In this document: piece by piece, positions 17,556 to 26,316 of the stretch
Numbering within the stretch: the stretch's first letter is position 1
Layout of the letters: each line of letters starts with the position of its first letter
Assembly (NCBI GenBank): GCA_945291235.1
Contig: CALYQY010000011.1
Location: 1 to 35,678, forward strand
DNA length: 35,678 bases
Source of the DNA: an uncultured Gilliamella sp.
GTDB taxonomy: Bacteria; Pseudomonadota; Gammaproteobacteria; Enterobacterales; Enterobacteriaceae
Direction of reading: 5' to 3'
Made by a program: the position numbers and the translations under genes
Notes under the pieces: model-generated
Databases searched by the model: none
The model's input: only the letters and a program-made list of their open reading frames with translations
What the model was told of the DNA's origin: nothing

Positions 17556-18620
17556 TTATACATAACCTAAAGCTTTAATTCGTTGATTTACATTTTCGGG
17601 AAAAACAGTTTGCGCCCAAAGTCGTTGACTTAAAGAAAGCAAAGACTCTTTTTGCCCATTAACAATCCAATTAGCAAGTTCAGTTGCAACATCAGGATAG
17701 ACCGTTGGTTTTGGCGAAGGTAAATCTAACCAATACTTAAGTTTAATGCTATTTAAGGTTTCCATCACCGTTGCCATATCTAATGTATGTAAACATTGAG
17801 CATTATAGATTTGTTCAAACTGACCCGAGACAGGTTTAGTCAAAATCTTTTTACCCAAAACTAATGCTTCAGATATCAGTGCAAATCCCGTGTTAGAAAT
17901 AATCCCCGAACAGCTTATTACCGCATCCATAAAACCGTCACGACAAAGAGGTTGCAAAGTAACATTATCGTTTTGTGATAATTGCTTTATATTTGGATGA
18001 AAACAGATAAATTGATGTTTAGCAAATTGTTTAAGTAATTCAACAATTTCAGTCATATTTTCAAATGGCAAATAAACAACAATGGAACCATTTTCGGTAG
18101 GCGCCACTTGAAATGAATCAATCATGGGTGGCAATAATTTATGTCCAAAATGAAACCAGTGTAAACCAATTGGCTTGGTTACTGGCGCATAATACTTCAT
18201 GATCACATTTGCAATCAGTCCATATTCTTTGGGTTTTAAATACTGACAAACCGCCTGATTACTGATACCTAAGCATTCTCGATGCTGATGATGAGCAGCC
18301 CAAGCGCTTACCGGCTCAAAATCACTAATAATACAATCATACTTTGATAAGTCCAGTTCGCGAACATCTTTAATTAACCGAAAAGCACGGATGCGTTGAA
18401 CCGTTTTACGAAAATTTATCTTTCCATTGACTGTTGCAAAGGTAACACCCCGAAAAGTCTTATAATGACCAAAAACGTCCATATCAAAATAATCTTTTGG
18501 ATCACGCCCACTAAAAATATACTCAACATCAGCGCCTGCCTTTTTTAGCGCTTTGGCTAAAGTTCGACATCGGCTAATATGACCATTTCCTGTTCCTTGA
18601 ACACCAAAAAGAATTTTCAT
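17556..18620 (-). CDS. MJ1255/VC2487-family glycosyltransferase
   Basis: 354 residues from ATG 18620 (an in-frame TTG at 18638 would add six). The N-terminus MKILFGVQGTGNGHISRCRTL is the GT-B nucleotide-sugar glycosyltransferase signature of the MJ1255/VC2487 family (TIGR00661), related to MurG and GT28. The C-terminal donor-binding segment is GIISNTGFALISEALVLGKKILTKPV with QFEQ after it. The sugar donor, acceptor and product are not known to me. It is soluble or membrane-peripheral, with no transmembrane segment seen. It overlaps or closely precedes folA on the same strand. No surface-polysaccharide cluster surrounds it. Confidence 0.82.
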   Translation of the reverse strand: MKILFGVQGTGNGHISRCRTLAKALKKAGADVEYIFSGRDPKDYFDMDVFGHYKTFRGVTFATVNGKINFRKTVQRIRAFRLIKDVRELDLSKYDCIISDFEPVSAWAAHHQHRECLGISNQAVCQYLKPKEYGLIANVIMKYYAPVTKPIGLHWFHFGHKLLPPMIDSFQVAPTENGSIVVYLPFENMTEIVELLKQFAKHQFICFHPNIKQLSQNDNVTLQPLCRDGFMDAVISCSGIISNTGFALISEALVLGKKILTKPVSGQFEQIYNAQCLHTLDMATVMETLNSIKLKYWLDLPSPKPTVYPDVATELANWIVNGQKESLLSLSQRLWAQTVFPENVNQRIKALGYV

Positions 18621-18638
18621 ATTGTAATGATTAGTCAA

Positions 18639-18939
18639 TTAAAATTACTGCATATCATACCAGAAGCCTAAACAATTATCTTGCTTATTTTAAACAATAA
18701 AGGGGAATTTTGAGACAAATTTGAAAATGAGTTTAAGGGTCAATCGCAATACGAATTTCATGAACTCGCCAAACTTAAAAAAAGTCTATAGTTGATTTTT
18801 ATAATTAATATAGTTATTCAATCTGTTAGCTTTCAATTATACTGTTTAAAAATAAGAAATGTTTAAAAAACGTGCTATATCGTGACGTTTGAAGTACAAT
18901 ATTGCTTATTAGCGATTTGATGCGTTGTGAGATTGTAAT
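18639..18939. other. Divergent intergenic region, glycosyltransferase / copper genes
   Basis: About 300 AT-rich bases, presumably with promoters for both sides. The only symmetric element noticed is AAACGT (18868-18873) with ACGTTT (18885-18890), spaced by 11 bases. No recognisable CueR or CusR site was found by eye. Confidence 0.35.
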
Positions 18940-19302
18940 ATGTCAATAAGGATCCTCAATATACAATTTAAAGGCATCGTTGTGTTAACAGCGGTTTTGT
19001 TGCTGTTTGGTTATTTTTTACTACCATTATCAAAAATGGGAAAATCTTTTGACTCGACTTGTTTTTCAACGACTCATTCCATTTTAACATTCGATCAAAG
19101 CTCGGATCCTCATCACGCTAAATCTTTATCATCAAAAATAAATTGTTCATTAATCAATCATTGTGCTGTATGTGGGGCAATCGTTTCAAACTATGCCATT
19201 AACCTCGATAGGCAAATCAACTTTACACATTTTTTATCACTTAAATTCATTGCAAATGATAATGAATTTATTCCTGAATTAAGACCACCACGAATTGCTT
19301 AA
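18940..19302 (+). CDS. Small membrane-anchored Cys protein, DUF2946-like, next to multicopper oxidase
   Basis: 120 residues. One hydrophobic segment (about 13-30) near the N-terminus suggests a membrane anchor or uncleaved signal. The remainder carries four Cys (41, 69, 75, 78), including HCAVC, and ends in RPPRIA. Small proteins of this build, with a C-x2-C and a terminal proline/arginine tail, are often annotated DUF2946 and found beside copper genes, but the match here is by general shape only. It lies 130 bases before the multicopper oxidase on the same strand, so a role in periplasmic copper handling is inferred. The ribosome binding site is weak. Confidence 0.6.
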   Translation: MSIRILNIQFKGIVVLTAVLLLFGYFLLPLSKMGKSFDSTCFSTTHSILTFDQSSDPHHAKSLSSKINCSLINHCAVCGAIVSNYAINLDRQINFTHFLSLKFIANDNEFIPELRPPRIA

Positions 19303-19432
19303 TAAGTTATCGCTATTAGATAGTAGTTGTTAATCACTATCAGTTATAAACAAACGTTATCTATCGTTATGTTTGCTCACATCACGATTTTCAGCGTTAT
19401 TGTTAAATCAGTTAATTTATTATGGGAATATT

Positions 19433-20983
19433 ATGAAACGTCGACATTTTTTAATGAATTTTACGGCTGCTGTAGGTGGATTAGTTGCAACCAAAGCCAT
19501 TGCTAAAATGGAACATACCAAGATGACGGGTATGACCTGCGAACTCAATTCTGATGATTGTAACAAGGGGGATAATATGCACGAACATATGAATATGAAC
19601 ATGAATATGAATCACGATCAAAAACCACAAAAGCTTTTGCCTACTTCCTCACTAAAACAGAACGACAATTTACCCAGCTTGATCAATTTAAAAAATGAAA
19701 GTAATCAACCGGGAGTATTTGAAGCGACCTTACACCTCAAACCCGTCAAAATTGCCTTAACACCTGAAATTACGACGGAATTTTGGGCATATAACGGTAT
19801 GATTCCCGGCCCTAAAATTGAAGTTAACGAGGGTGATCACGTTAAAATCACGGTAAAAAATGATCTGCCACAAGCCACGACCGTGCATTGGCATGGTTTA
19901 CTTATTCCATCGAATCAAGACGGTAACCCTCAAGATGCCATTCCAGCGGGAAAAAGTCGTGTTTATGAATTTGACGTTCCTAAAGGAAATGCAGGCACAT
20001 TTTGGTATCATCCTCATGGACATGAAACAGTAGCTGAACAAGTTTATCGAGGTTTAGCTGGAACATTCATCGTTCGAAGCAAAGATGACCCTTTAAATTC
20101 TCTTCCTGAACAACACTGGTTCTTTTCAGATTTAAAATTAACGGATAAAGGTGAAATTGCCGATAATACCATGGTTGATTGGATGAACGGTCGTGAAGGT
20201 CAATTTGTATTAATTAACGGGAGTTATCGACCTAAAATTAAAGTTGATTCAGCGACACGTGTAAGAATCTGGAACGCTTGTTCAGGTAGATACCTTAACT
20301 TATCCATTCCTGATTGTGATGTCTTTTTAGTGGGGACTGACGGTGGATTATTGTCTGAACCTGTATCACTAAATAAACCATTACTGTTATCCCCTGCCGA
20401 ACGGGCAGAAATTGTTATTCTACCTAAAAAAACGGGGACGGTTTATTTGCAATCTATCGGTTACGATCGAGGCAAAATGGGCAATGTACCACCTGAACAA
20501 GATATGTTACTTGCAGAGTTAGATTTAACGCAGTCAAACTCAATCACCTTGCCATCAACACTTCGTACCTTACCAAAACTCGGACAAGCCACCGCACACA
20601 AAAAATTGGAATATACCGAAGTGATGGACATGAAAGAGCCGCGTGGCGGAATGTTATTTTTAATCAATGGTAAACGCCATGATATGAATCGTATCGATCT
20701 TGAAAGCAAAATTCATGAGGTTGAAGAGTGGACTATTCATAATAACTCTCATATGGATCATAACTTTCACATTCATGGTGCACAATTTATGGTCGTTTCA
20801 CATGAATTTAATGGTACAAAAACACCACCTCCATACGTGGCATTAAAAGATACAGTGAATCTTCGACCCCATGAAACAATCACGATAAAGATTCAACAAA
20901 ATATGCCCGGATTACGCATGTATCATTGTCATATCATTGAACATGAAACACTGGGTATGATGGGGCAATTGATGGTGAAATAG
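19433..20983 (+). CDS. Tat-exported multicopper oxidase (CueO/CopA-like)
   Basis: 516 residues. The start at 19433 has GGGA upstream and begins a Tat-type signal (KRRHFL, then a hydrophobic stretch to about 24); an earlier start at 19373 would bury it. Residues 26-61 are rich in Met and His (HMNMNMNMNH). All copper motifs are present: HWH 152-154, HPHGH 193-197, HNFHIHG in domain 3, and HCHIIEH 498-504 with axial Met509. It should sit in the periplasm and oxidise Cu(I) or organic substrates. The Met-rich lid of E. coli CueO, between domain 3 strands, is absent and replaced by a short TEVMDMKEPRGGM stretch. The Met-rich segment is N-terminal instead. Substrate preference is uncertain. Confidence 0.92.
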   Translation: MKRRHFLMNFTAAVGGLVATKAIAKMEHTKMTGMTCELNSDDCNKGDNMHEHMNMNMNMNHDQKPQKLLPTSSLKQNDNLPSLINLKNESNQPGVFEATLHLKPVKIALTPEITTEFWAYNGMIPGPKIEVNEGDHVKITVKNDLPQATTVHWHGLLIPSNQDGNPQDAIPAGKSRVYEFDVPKGNAGTFWYHPHGHETVAEQVYRGLAGTFIVRSKDDPLNSLPEQHWFFSDLKLTDKGEIADNTMVDWMNGREGQFVLINGSYRPKIKVDSATRVRIWNACSGRYLNLSIPDCDVFLVGTDGGLLSEPVSLNKPLLLSPAERAEIVILPKKTGTVYLQSIGYDRGKMGNVPPEQDMLLAELDLTQSNSITLPSTLRTLPKLGQATAHKKLEYTEVMDMKEPRGGMLFLINGKRHDMNRIDLESKIHEVEEWTIHNNSHMDHNFHIHGAQFMVVSHEFNGTKTPPPYVALKDTVNLRPHETITIKIQQNMPGLRMYHCHIIEHETLGMMGQLMVK

Positions 20984-21124
20984 TTTTTTATCTTTATCTA
21001 TCTTGTCATTAAACGTTCGACAAGATAGATAAATTTCCTTTTTAACTGAATCTTCATTTTCTTGATAACAATACAAGTAATAAATGTTTTTCATTTTGGC
21101 AAATAATGCTAACATATTGCCACT

Positions 21125-21469
21125 ATGATCATGACTAATTTCTGGCAAATACTCAGTAAACGCTTAACAATCAAAACAGCTCTATCGCACTTATTATTAG
21201 GTGTAATTGCTACTGGGTTTAGTTTATGCCAGCAAGAAGCAATCCCCAATGAATCAACGGTTTCTCACGTTGGGATTATGGCGAACAATGAAATCGTTCA
21301 AGATCAACAATTGTCAACCCGAAAGGTGTCACCATCGTTAACCAACCCCCAAAAATTCAGTACCAGTACTGTCTTTATGGCGATTAATTACGATATTTTA
21401 TCCACCAATAAACCCATTCAAATAACTTCACATAATGCGATAAGAGCAGGCCCTAAAAACACTATTTAA
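21125..21469 (+). CDS. secM: SecM secretion monitor with diverged arrest sequence
   Basis: 114 residues directly upstream of secA. The N-terminus is a signal-like segment (hydrophobic about 18-34, with HLLLGVIATG resembling E. coli HLLLGMVAAS). The C-terminus ends IRAGP plus exactly four residues, as in E. coli SecM. SecM stalls its own ribosome until SecA pulls the nascent chain, which exposes the secA ribosome binding site. Compared with E. coli FSTPVWISQAQGIRAGP, the arrest region here is KPIQITSHNAIRAGP: Ile, Arg163, Ala164, Gly165 and Pro166 are kept, but Phe150, Trp155 and Gly161 are not. It is shorter than E. coli SecM (170). The start could be 21125 or the ATG two codons on (21131). 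Confidence 0.88.
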   Translation: MIMTNFWQILSKRLTIKTALSHLLLGVIATGFSLCQQEAIPNESTVSHVGIMANNEIVQDQQLSTRKVSPSLTNPQKFSTSTVFMAINYDILSTNKPIQITSHNAIRAGPKNTI

Positions 21470-21505
21470 CTTAAGAGTTTATTACTTAATTTTTATGTTT
21501 TTATA

Positions 21506-21521
21506 TAAGGTGTCGACCTTA
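21506..21521 (+). promoter_or_regulatory. Hairpin in the secM-secA gap
   Basis: TAAGGT (21506-21511) and ACCTTA (21516-21521) form a 6-bp stem with loop GTCG, 32 bases before the secA start. An AAGG at 21507-21510 would be masked. It may belong to the stall-controlled structure that regulates secA translation, but the true secA ribosome binding site is more likely the purine run at about 21534-21547. Confidence 0.4.
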
Positions 21522-21552
21522 CATTCCCTATTAAAAGAAGAAAGAGAAATTT

Positions 21553-24279
21553 ATGTTATTAAAATTATTAACTAAAGTTTTTGGTAGCCGTAATGAACGT
21601 GTGCTAAAAACCCTGCGTAAGCGTGTTGAAAGAATTAATGCATTAGAACCTGCAATGGAAGCATTAACTGATGATGAACTTAAAGCAAAAACAGTTGAAT
21701 TTAAACAAAAATTAGCATCAGGTACCCGTTTAGATGATATTTTAGAAGAAGCTTTTGCCGTTGTTCGTGAAGCCAGTAAACGTGTTTTTGGTATGCGTCA
21801 TTTTGATGTTCAGTTAATTGGTGGTATGGTTTTAAATGAGCGCTGTATAGCCGAAATGCGTACAGGTGAAGGTAAAACGTTAACCGCAACATTACCCGCT
21901 TATTTAAACGCATTAACAGGCAAAGGTGTGCATGTCGTCACGGTCAATGATTATTTAGCACAACGTGATGCTGAAAATAATCGTCCTTTATTTGAATTTT
22001 TAGGTTTAACCGTTGGTATTAACCTGCCCAATATGCCGCCAGCAATAAAACGAGAAGCTTACAGCGCTGATATCACTTATGGTACCAACAACGAATATGG
22101 ATTTGACTACTTACGTGACAATATGGTGTTTAGTAAAGATGCGCGTGTTCAACGACCATTACATTATGCTTTAGTCGATGAGGTTGACTCAATTTTAATT
22201 GATGAAGCAAGAACACCGTTGATTATTTCTGGGCAAGCCGAAGACAGCTCAGATAAATATGTGAGTGTTGATAAAATTATCCCTCATCTTATTCGCCAAG
22301 AAAAAGAAGACTCAGATCAGTTTCAAGGAGACGGTGACTTTTCAATTGATGAAAAATCACGTCAAGTTAATCTAACTGAACGAGGATTAATTAAGGTAGA
22401 AGAACTACTAATTAAACAAGGTATCATGAAAAATGATGAGTCGCTTTATGCGCCAAGTAATATTGTGTTAATGCATCATGTCAATGCGGCACTACGAGCC
22501 CATCATTTATTTCATCGTGATGTCGACTACATCGTTAAAAATAACGAAATTATTATTGTCGATGAGCATACTGGACGAACAATGGAAGGACGTCGTTGGT
22601 CTGACGGCTTACATCAAGCGGTTGAAGCAAAAGAACATGTTAAAATTCAGAATGAAAACCAGACGTTAGCTTCAATCACTTTCCAAAACTATTTCCGTCT
22701 ATATGAAAAATTAGCCGGTATGACGGGTACTGCCGATACTGAAGCCTTCGAATTCCATCAGATTTATGGTTTGGATACCATTGTTATACCAACTAACCGC
22801 CCAATGCAGCGTAAAGACCAATCCGATTTAGTCTATATGACTGAAAAAGAGAAGATTGCAGCCATTGTCGCTGACGTACAAGATTGTGTAAAACGAGGAC
22901 AACCAGTACTAGTGGGGACTGCATCGATTGAAAAATCAGAATTGGTATCCAATGCATTTAAAAAAGTTGGCATTAAGCACAACGTATTAAATGCCAAGTT
23001 CCATGCCCAAGAAGCAGAAATTATTGCTAATGCAGGGAGTAAAGGCGCTGTCACTATTGCAACCAATATGGCGGGTCGAGGTACCGATATTATGCTTGGC
23101 GGTAACTGGCAAAGCGATTTAGCAAAACTTGAAAATCCTACTCAAGAAGATATCGAAAAAGCTAAACAAGCATGGCAAGTTAAACATGAAGAAGTTATTG
23201 CACTGGGCGGGCTTTACATTTTAGGTACAGAACGACATGAATCCCGTCGGATTGATAATCAGTTACGCGGTCGTGCTGGTCGTCAAGGAGATCCGGGCGG
23301 TTCACGTTTTTATTTATCGCTTGAAGATCCGCTGATGAGAATCTTTGCGTCAGAACGTGTTGGTAATATGATGCGTAAATTGGGTATGAAAGAAGGCGAA
23401 GCGATCGAACATCCATGGGTCAATAAAGCGATTGCGAATGCTCAAAAGAAAGTTGAAAGTCGTAACTTTGATATTCGTAAACAATTGCTTGAATATGATG
23501 ATGTTGCCAATGAGCAACGTAAAGCAATTTATCGTCAACGAAATGAGATACTGGATAATACTGAAATTAAAGATACCATTACCGTAATCCGTGTTGATGT
23601 ATTTAATGCGCTCATCGATCGTTATATTCCACGGGAATCAATCGAAGATATGTGGGATGTACCAGGACTTGAATTAGCGCTAAAACGTGATTTTGATTTG
23701 GATCTTCCAATTGCTAAATGGTTGGATGAAGAACAAAATCTTTATGAAGAGTCACTTCGAGAACGTATTATTCAAATTGCTCAACAAGCTTATGAAGAAA
23801 AAGAGCAAGCAGCAGGTTCAGAAGCATTTAGACATTTTGAAAAAACAGTTATGTTACAGACGCTTGATAACTTGTGGAAAGAACACTTGGCTGCGATGGA
23901 TTATCTACGTCAAGGTATTCATCTACGAGGTTATGCGCAAAAAGATCCTAAACAAGAATATAAACGTGAATCCTTTAACATGTTTGAAGACATGTTAGAA
24001 TCACTAAAATATGAAGTTATTGGGATATTAAGTCGTGTTGTTATTCGTTCACAAGAAGAAGTGGAAGAAGCAGAACGTCAACGCATTGCTGAAATGGAAA
24101 AACTATCAGCTAAGCAACATGCAAGTCATGAATCAGCTTCTAATATCGAAGGTGAAAGCGAAAACAATACAAGTTCAACTCAACCTAGAGTTCGCACTGA
24201 AGCCAAAGTGGGACGAAATGATCCATGTCCTTGTGGTTCAGGTAAGAAGTATAAACATTGTCATGGTGCTGTTCAATAA
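21553..24279 (+). CDS. secA: Preprotein translocase ATPase SecA
   Basis: 908 residues (E. coli 901). It is the motor that drives preproteins through SecYEG. Seen: Walker A in MRTGEGKT (about 102-109), the [15 protein letters not shown]alker B region (about 209-223), [20 protein letters not shown] (motif VI region), the helical wing and scaffold domains, and the C-terminal zinc-binding [14 protein letters not shown] preceded by an acidic/polar linker. It follows secM by 83 bases and should be controlled by SecM stalling. A strong hairpin separates it from mutT, the same neighbour as in E. coli. Confidence 0.98.
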   Translation: MLLKLLTKVFGSRNERVLKTLRKRVERINALEPAMEALTDDELKAKTVEFKQKLASGTRLDDILEEAFAVVREASKRVFGMRHFDVQLIGGMVLNERCIAEMRTGEGKTLTATLPAYLNALTGKGVHVVTVNDYLAQRDAENNRPLFEFLGLTVGINLPNMPPAIKREAYSADITYGTNNEYGFDYLRDNMVFSKDARVQRPLHYALVDEVDSILIDEARTPLIISGQAEDSSDKYVSVDKIIPHLIRQEKEDSDQFQGDGDFSIDEKSRQVNLTERGLIKVEELLIKQGIMKNDESLYAPSNIVLMHHVNAALRAHHLFHRDVDYIVKNNEIIIVDEHTGRTMEGRRWSDGLHQAVEAKEHVKIQNENQTLASITFQNYFRLYEKLAGMTGTADTEAFEFHQIYGLDTIVIPTNRPMQRKDQSDLVYMTEKEKIAAIVADVQDCVKRGQPVLVGTASIEKSELVSNAFKKVGIKHNVLNAKFHAQEAEIIANAGSKGAVTIATNMAGRGTDIMLGGNWQSDLAKLENPTQEDIEKAKQAWQVKHEEVIALGGLYILGTERHESRRIDNQLRGRAGRQGDPGGSRFYLSLEDPLMRIFASERVGNMMRKLGMKEGEAIEHPWVNKAIANAQKKVESRNFDIRKQLLEYDDVANEQRKAIYRQRNEILDNTEIKDTITVIRVDVFNALIDRYIPRESIEDMWDVPGLELALKRDFDLDLPIAKWLDEEQNLYEESLRERIIQIAQQAYEEKEQAAGSEAFRHFEKTVMLQTLDNLWKEHLAAMDYLRQGIHLRGYAQKDPKQEYKRESFNMFEDMLESLKYEVIGILSRVVIRSQEEVEEAERQRIAEMEKLSAKQHASHESASNIEGESENNTSSTQPRVRTEAKVGRNDPCPCGSGKKYKHCHGAVQ

Positions 24280-24348
24280 GCAAAAAATTTAGTATCATCA
24301 AACATTATTGATGATTTAATCAGCGATTATCATCGTCGTTTAAATTCA

Positions 24349-24374
24349 AGGGAAAGTGTTCACTTTCCCTAATT
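24349..24374 (+). terminator. Hairpin between secA and mutT
   Basis: AGGGAAAGT and ACTTTCCCT form a perfect 9-bp stem around GTTC (24349-24370), followed by AATTTT. It could terminate secA transcripts or attenuate mutT, whose ATG is 26 bases further on. Confidence 0.65.
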
Positions 24375-24396
24375 TTACGGATAGATAAACAGAATT

Positions 24397-24801
24397 ATGA
24401 GAAAACATACTGAAATAGCAATAGGAATTATACGTTCGGAAAATTGTCAAATTTTTATTACCCAACGTGGAGAAGACTCTCATTTAGCGGGTTTTTGGGA
24501 GTTTCCCGGAGGAAAAATAGAAGTAGGTGAAACACCTTATCAAACTTTGCAACGCGAGATTGCTGAAGAAGTTGATATCCAAATCCATGATGCTCAATTT
24601 TTAAAAGTAGTGAAACACAGCTACGATGATCGTGATATTACCATTCACGCTTATTTAGTGGAAGAATGGGACGGCGTTCCATTTGCTAAAGAAGGACAAC
24701 CCAGCCGATGGGTAGATCAAGAAGAATTGAATGCGGATGAATTTCCTGATGCAAATCGACCTATAATCGAAATGTTAAAGAATCTCGATAAACAAATTTA
24801 A
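24397..24801 (+). CDS. mutT: 8-oxo-dGTP diphosphatase MutT
   Basis: 134 residues (E. coli 129). It hydrolyses oxidised guanine nucleotides to prevent A:T to C:G mutations. The Nudix box is at about residues 37-59: GGKIEVGETPYQTLQREIAEEV. The catalytic REIAEE glutamates are intact. The usual Gly near the end of the box (EEVG) is Asp here (EEVDI). FWEFPGGK and the position directly after secA support MutT over other Nudix enzymes. No clear ribosome binding site was seen; a hairpin lies just upstream. Confidence 0.93.
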   Translation: MRKHTEIAIGIIRSENCQIFITQRGEDSHLAGFWEFPGGKIEVGETPYQTLQREIAEEVDIQIHDAQFLKVVKHSYDDRDITIHAYLVEEWDGVPFAKEGQPSRWVDQEELNADEFPDANRPIIEMLKNLDKQI

Positions 24802-24854
24802 GAAGTAATTGCCATAAATTGTTAAAATCACATCATTTTCAAATTAGCTATGCG

Positions 24855-25241
24855 CTATTTAGACTTTTGGTGAATTCTTTGTTCAGCTAACGCTAAAAAA
24901 ATAATCCCGATGATTATACTTATTGCGCCTATAAAGCGTGTTAATGTAATCTTTTCATTAAACACCATTACCGACACTAACATTACCGTAACAACTTGTA
25001 AATGCGAGGCTGCAAAAGCAGGGCCAACTGGTGCTTTTTTTAACAGTACCATCCAGGTCACAAATGCACCGGTATAACCTATCATGACTAAATAAGCCCA
25101 ACAGTGGCTAAAAATACGTAATAACCAATCAACACTCAATTCGAAAGGCAAAGCCGATATTGCTGTCAGCTTAAAACTGGTTTGACCAAAAGTATCAAAA
25201 AAAAGCAGTAATATAAAGCCAATTAAATAGAATTTTTTCAT
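24855..25241 (-). CDS. Small four-helix DMT/EamA half-transporter, second of a pair
   Basis: 128 residues with about four membrane helices, related to the drug/metabolite (DMT, EamA/SMR-like) superfamily. The start at 25241 is chosen because its ATG overlaps the stop of the partner gene (ATGA), giving translational coupling; a longer frame to 25304 would run deep into the partner. Conserved-looking features are the GQTSFK segment of helix 1 and the last helix with a charged VFNEKITLTRFIGAISIIIG. Two coupled, non-identical half-transporters suggest a heterodimer, like MdtIJ or ArnEF. The substrate is unknown. Confidence 0.75.
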   Translation of the reverse strand: MKKFYLIGFILLLFFDTFGQTSFKLTAISALPFELSVDWLLRIFSHCWAYLVMIGYTGAFVTWMVLLKKAPVGPAFAASHLQVVTVMLVSVMVFNEKITLTRFIGAISIIIGIIFLALAEQRIHQKSK

Positions 25242-25606
25242 TCCGTGAGTCCTACTAAAACTACTCCTGCTGTAATAAAAAATATCCCTAACAACCGAAA
25301 ACACGTTAGGTGCTCTTTAAATAAGATTCGTCCAGCTAACATGACCGTTATCATATTAAACGAACCCAATAAAATACCTTGTGACAAAGGCACTTCGCTT
25401 AAAAAAGCTAACCAGAAAATAAAACCAACAAAATAAGATCCAAAACCAATCCAAAGCCAAAAATTACCAAATAGTTTATGCCAATAATCCAAACCTTGAT
25501 TATGCTTTGAGGTAATTGCTGCATATTTAAAGGCGATTTGACCGACCGTGTCACAGCCGATATTCAATAGCCAAAGAAAAATAATTAAGGTTGACACGAC
25601 TGACAC
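25238..25606 (-). CDS. Small four-helix DMT/EamA half-transporter, first of a pair
   Basis: 122 residues from GTG at 25606, or 119 from GTG at 25597, which has a better-spaced GGAG. Four hydrophobic helices are evident, with GQIAFKYAA in the first and LFKEHLTCFRLLGIFFITAG near the end, the same plan as its partner. It overlaps the end of zur by about 20 bases and the partner by four, so zur and the pair form one translational unit. No family-specific substrate residue is recognised. Zinc-related, polyamine or lipid-linked sugar roles are all possible; context favours a link with Zur but does not prove it. Confidence 0.75.
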   Translation of the reverse strand: MSVVSTLIIFLWLLNIGCDTVGQIAFKYAAITSKHNQGLDYWHKLFGNFWLWIGFGSYFVGFIFWLAFLSEVPLSQGILLGSFNMITVMLAGRILFKEHLTCFRLLGIFFITAGVVLVGLTE

Positions 25607-26019
25607 ACTCCATGAATTTCCAACACGCTGTGTTTAATCAAAAATTGACTTTGTTGTGCCAGTTGTTTTAGTTGTTGTTCAATATTTGCTGAGTGTTTTT
25701 CAAAAATTTGTCGGCATTTATCACAAATAAAGAGAATTGAAAGATGATCGGGGTCTTGAAAATGTGGGCAAACAATATAACTATTGCTTGATTCAACTTT
25801 ATGTATAAAACCTTGCTCAAGCAGAAATTCAAGGGCACGATAAATAGTCGGTGGTTTGGCTTGGGGTTCACTGACTTTTAATAAATCTAAAAGATCGTAT
25901 GCACTCATAGCCTTATTTGCCGTTAACATGATATCTAAAACTGTACGACGCTGGGTTGTCAATTTAATACCGCGTTTTTTGCATAAGGTTTCAATCTTTT
26001 CAATTATCAGATTATGCAT
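25585..26019 (-). CDS. zur: Zinc uptake regulator Zur (Fur family)
   Basis: 144 residues from ATG 26019, which has AAGGGA seven bases upstream; an alternative ATG at 26043 overlaps the rnfH stop. It is a Fur-family metal-sensing repressor. Winged-helix residues match E. coli Zur closely: LTTQRRTVLD, SAYDLLDLLK, EPQAKPPTIYRALEFLLEQGFIHKVES. Structural zinc pairs CDKC and CQSC are present. The Cys/His-rich tail that follows in E. coli Zur is missing, since the protein ends at CQSCQP. It overlaps the downstream transporter gene. It should repress zinc uptake genes when zinc-loaded. Confidence 0.93.
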   Translation of the reverse strand: MHNLIIEKIETLCKKRGIKLTTQRRTVLDIMLTANKAMSAYDLLDLLKVSEPQAKPPTIYRALEFLLEQGFIHKVESSNSYIVCPHFQDPDHLSILFICDKCRQIFEKHSANIEQQLKQLAQQSQFLIKHSVLEIHGVCQSCQP

Positions 26020-26042
26020 CGTGTTTCCCTTGCCAGTAATCA

Positions 26043-26315
26043 TTATTTATTTAATGCTGCTCTTCTTCGTCTTATTTCTTTAGGATCGTTGATTAAAGGG
26101 CGATAAATTTCAATACGATCACCCTCTTTCACTAGTTCATCAAGCGAACAACGTTTTCCATAAATACCAATTAGATGATCATCTAATTGAATGCGACAAA
26201 TAGATAAGATATTGGATTTTACTATTGCTTGCAAGATATTCGTCGATTCTTCAACCTGACAATCAATTATTGTCGGATTATTCGGTAACGCATACACAAC
26301 TTGAACCGTTATCAT
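26043..26315 (-). CDS. rnfH: RnfH family protein
   Basis: 90 residues of the RnfH/UPF0125 family, a ubiquitin-like small protein. Visible are MITVQVVYALPN at the start, the GIYGKRCSLDELVKEGDRIEIYRPL block and the basic RRRRA tail. Its exact role is uncertain; it was proposed as the partner of RatA, although a true antitoxin role is doubtful. It starts one base after the ratA stop and ends at the possible zur start, so ratA-rnfH-zur is a tight operon. Confidence 0.93.
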   Translation of the reverse strand: MITVQVVYALPNNPTIIDCQVEESTNILQAIVKSNILSICRIQLDDHLIGIYGKRCSLDELVKEGDRIEIYRPLINDPKEIRRRRAALNK

Positions 26316-26316
26316 A

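Noticed and set aside
23687..24292. Long alternative frames inside secA
   Set aside because: They are out-of-frame shadows of secA with lysine-rich, low-complexity products and no ribosome binding sites.
25241..25304. Longer start for the second DMT half-transporter
   Set aside because: The extra 21 residues are not membrane-like and overlap the partner. The ATGA overlap at 25241 gives a normal start.
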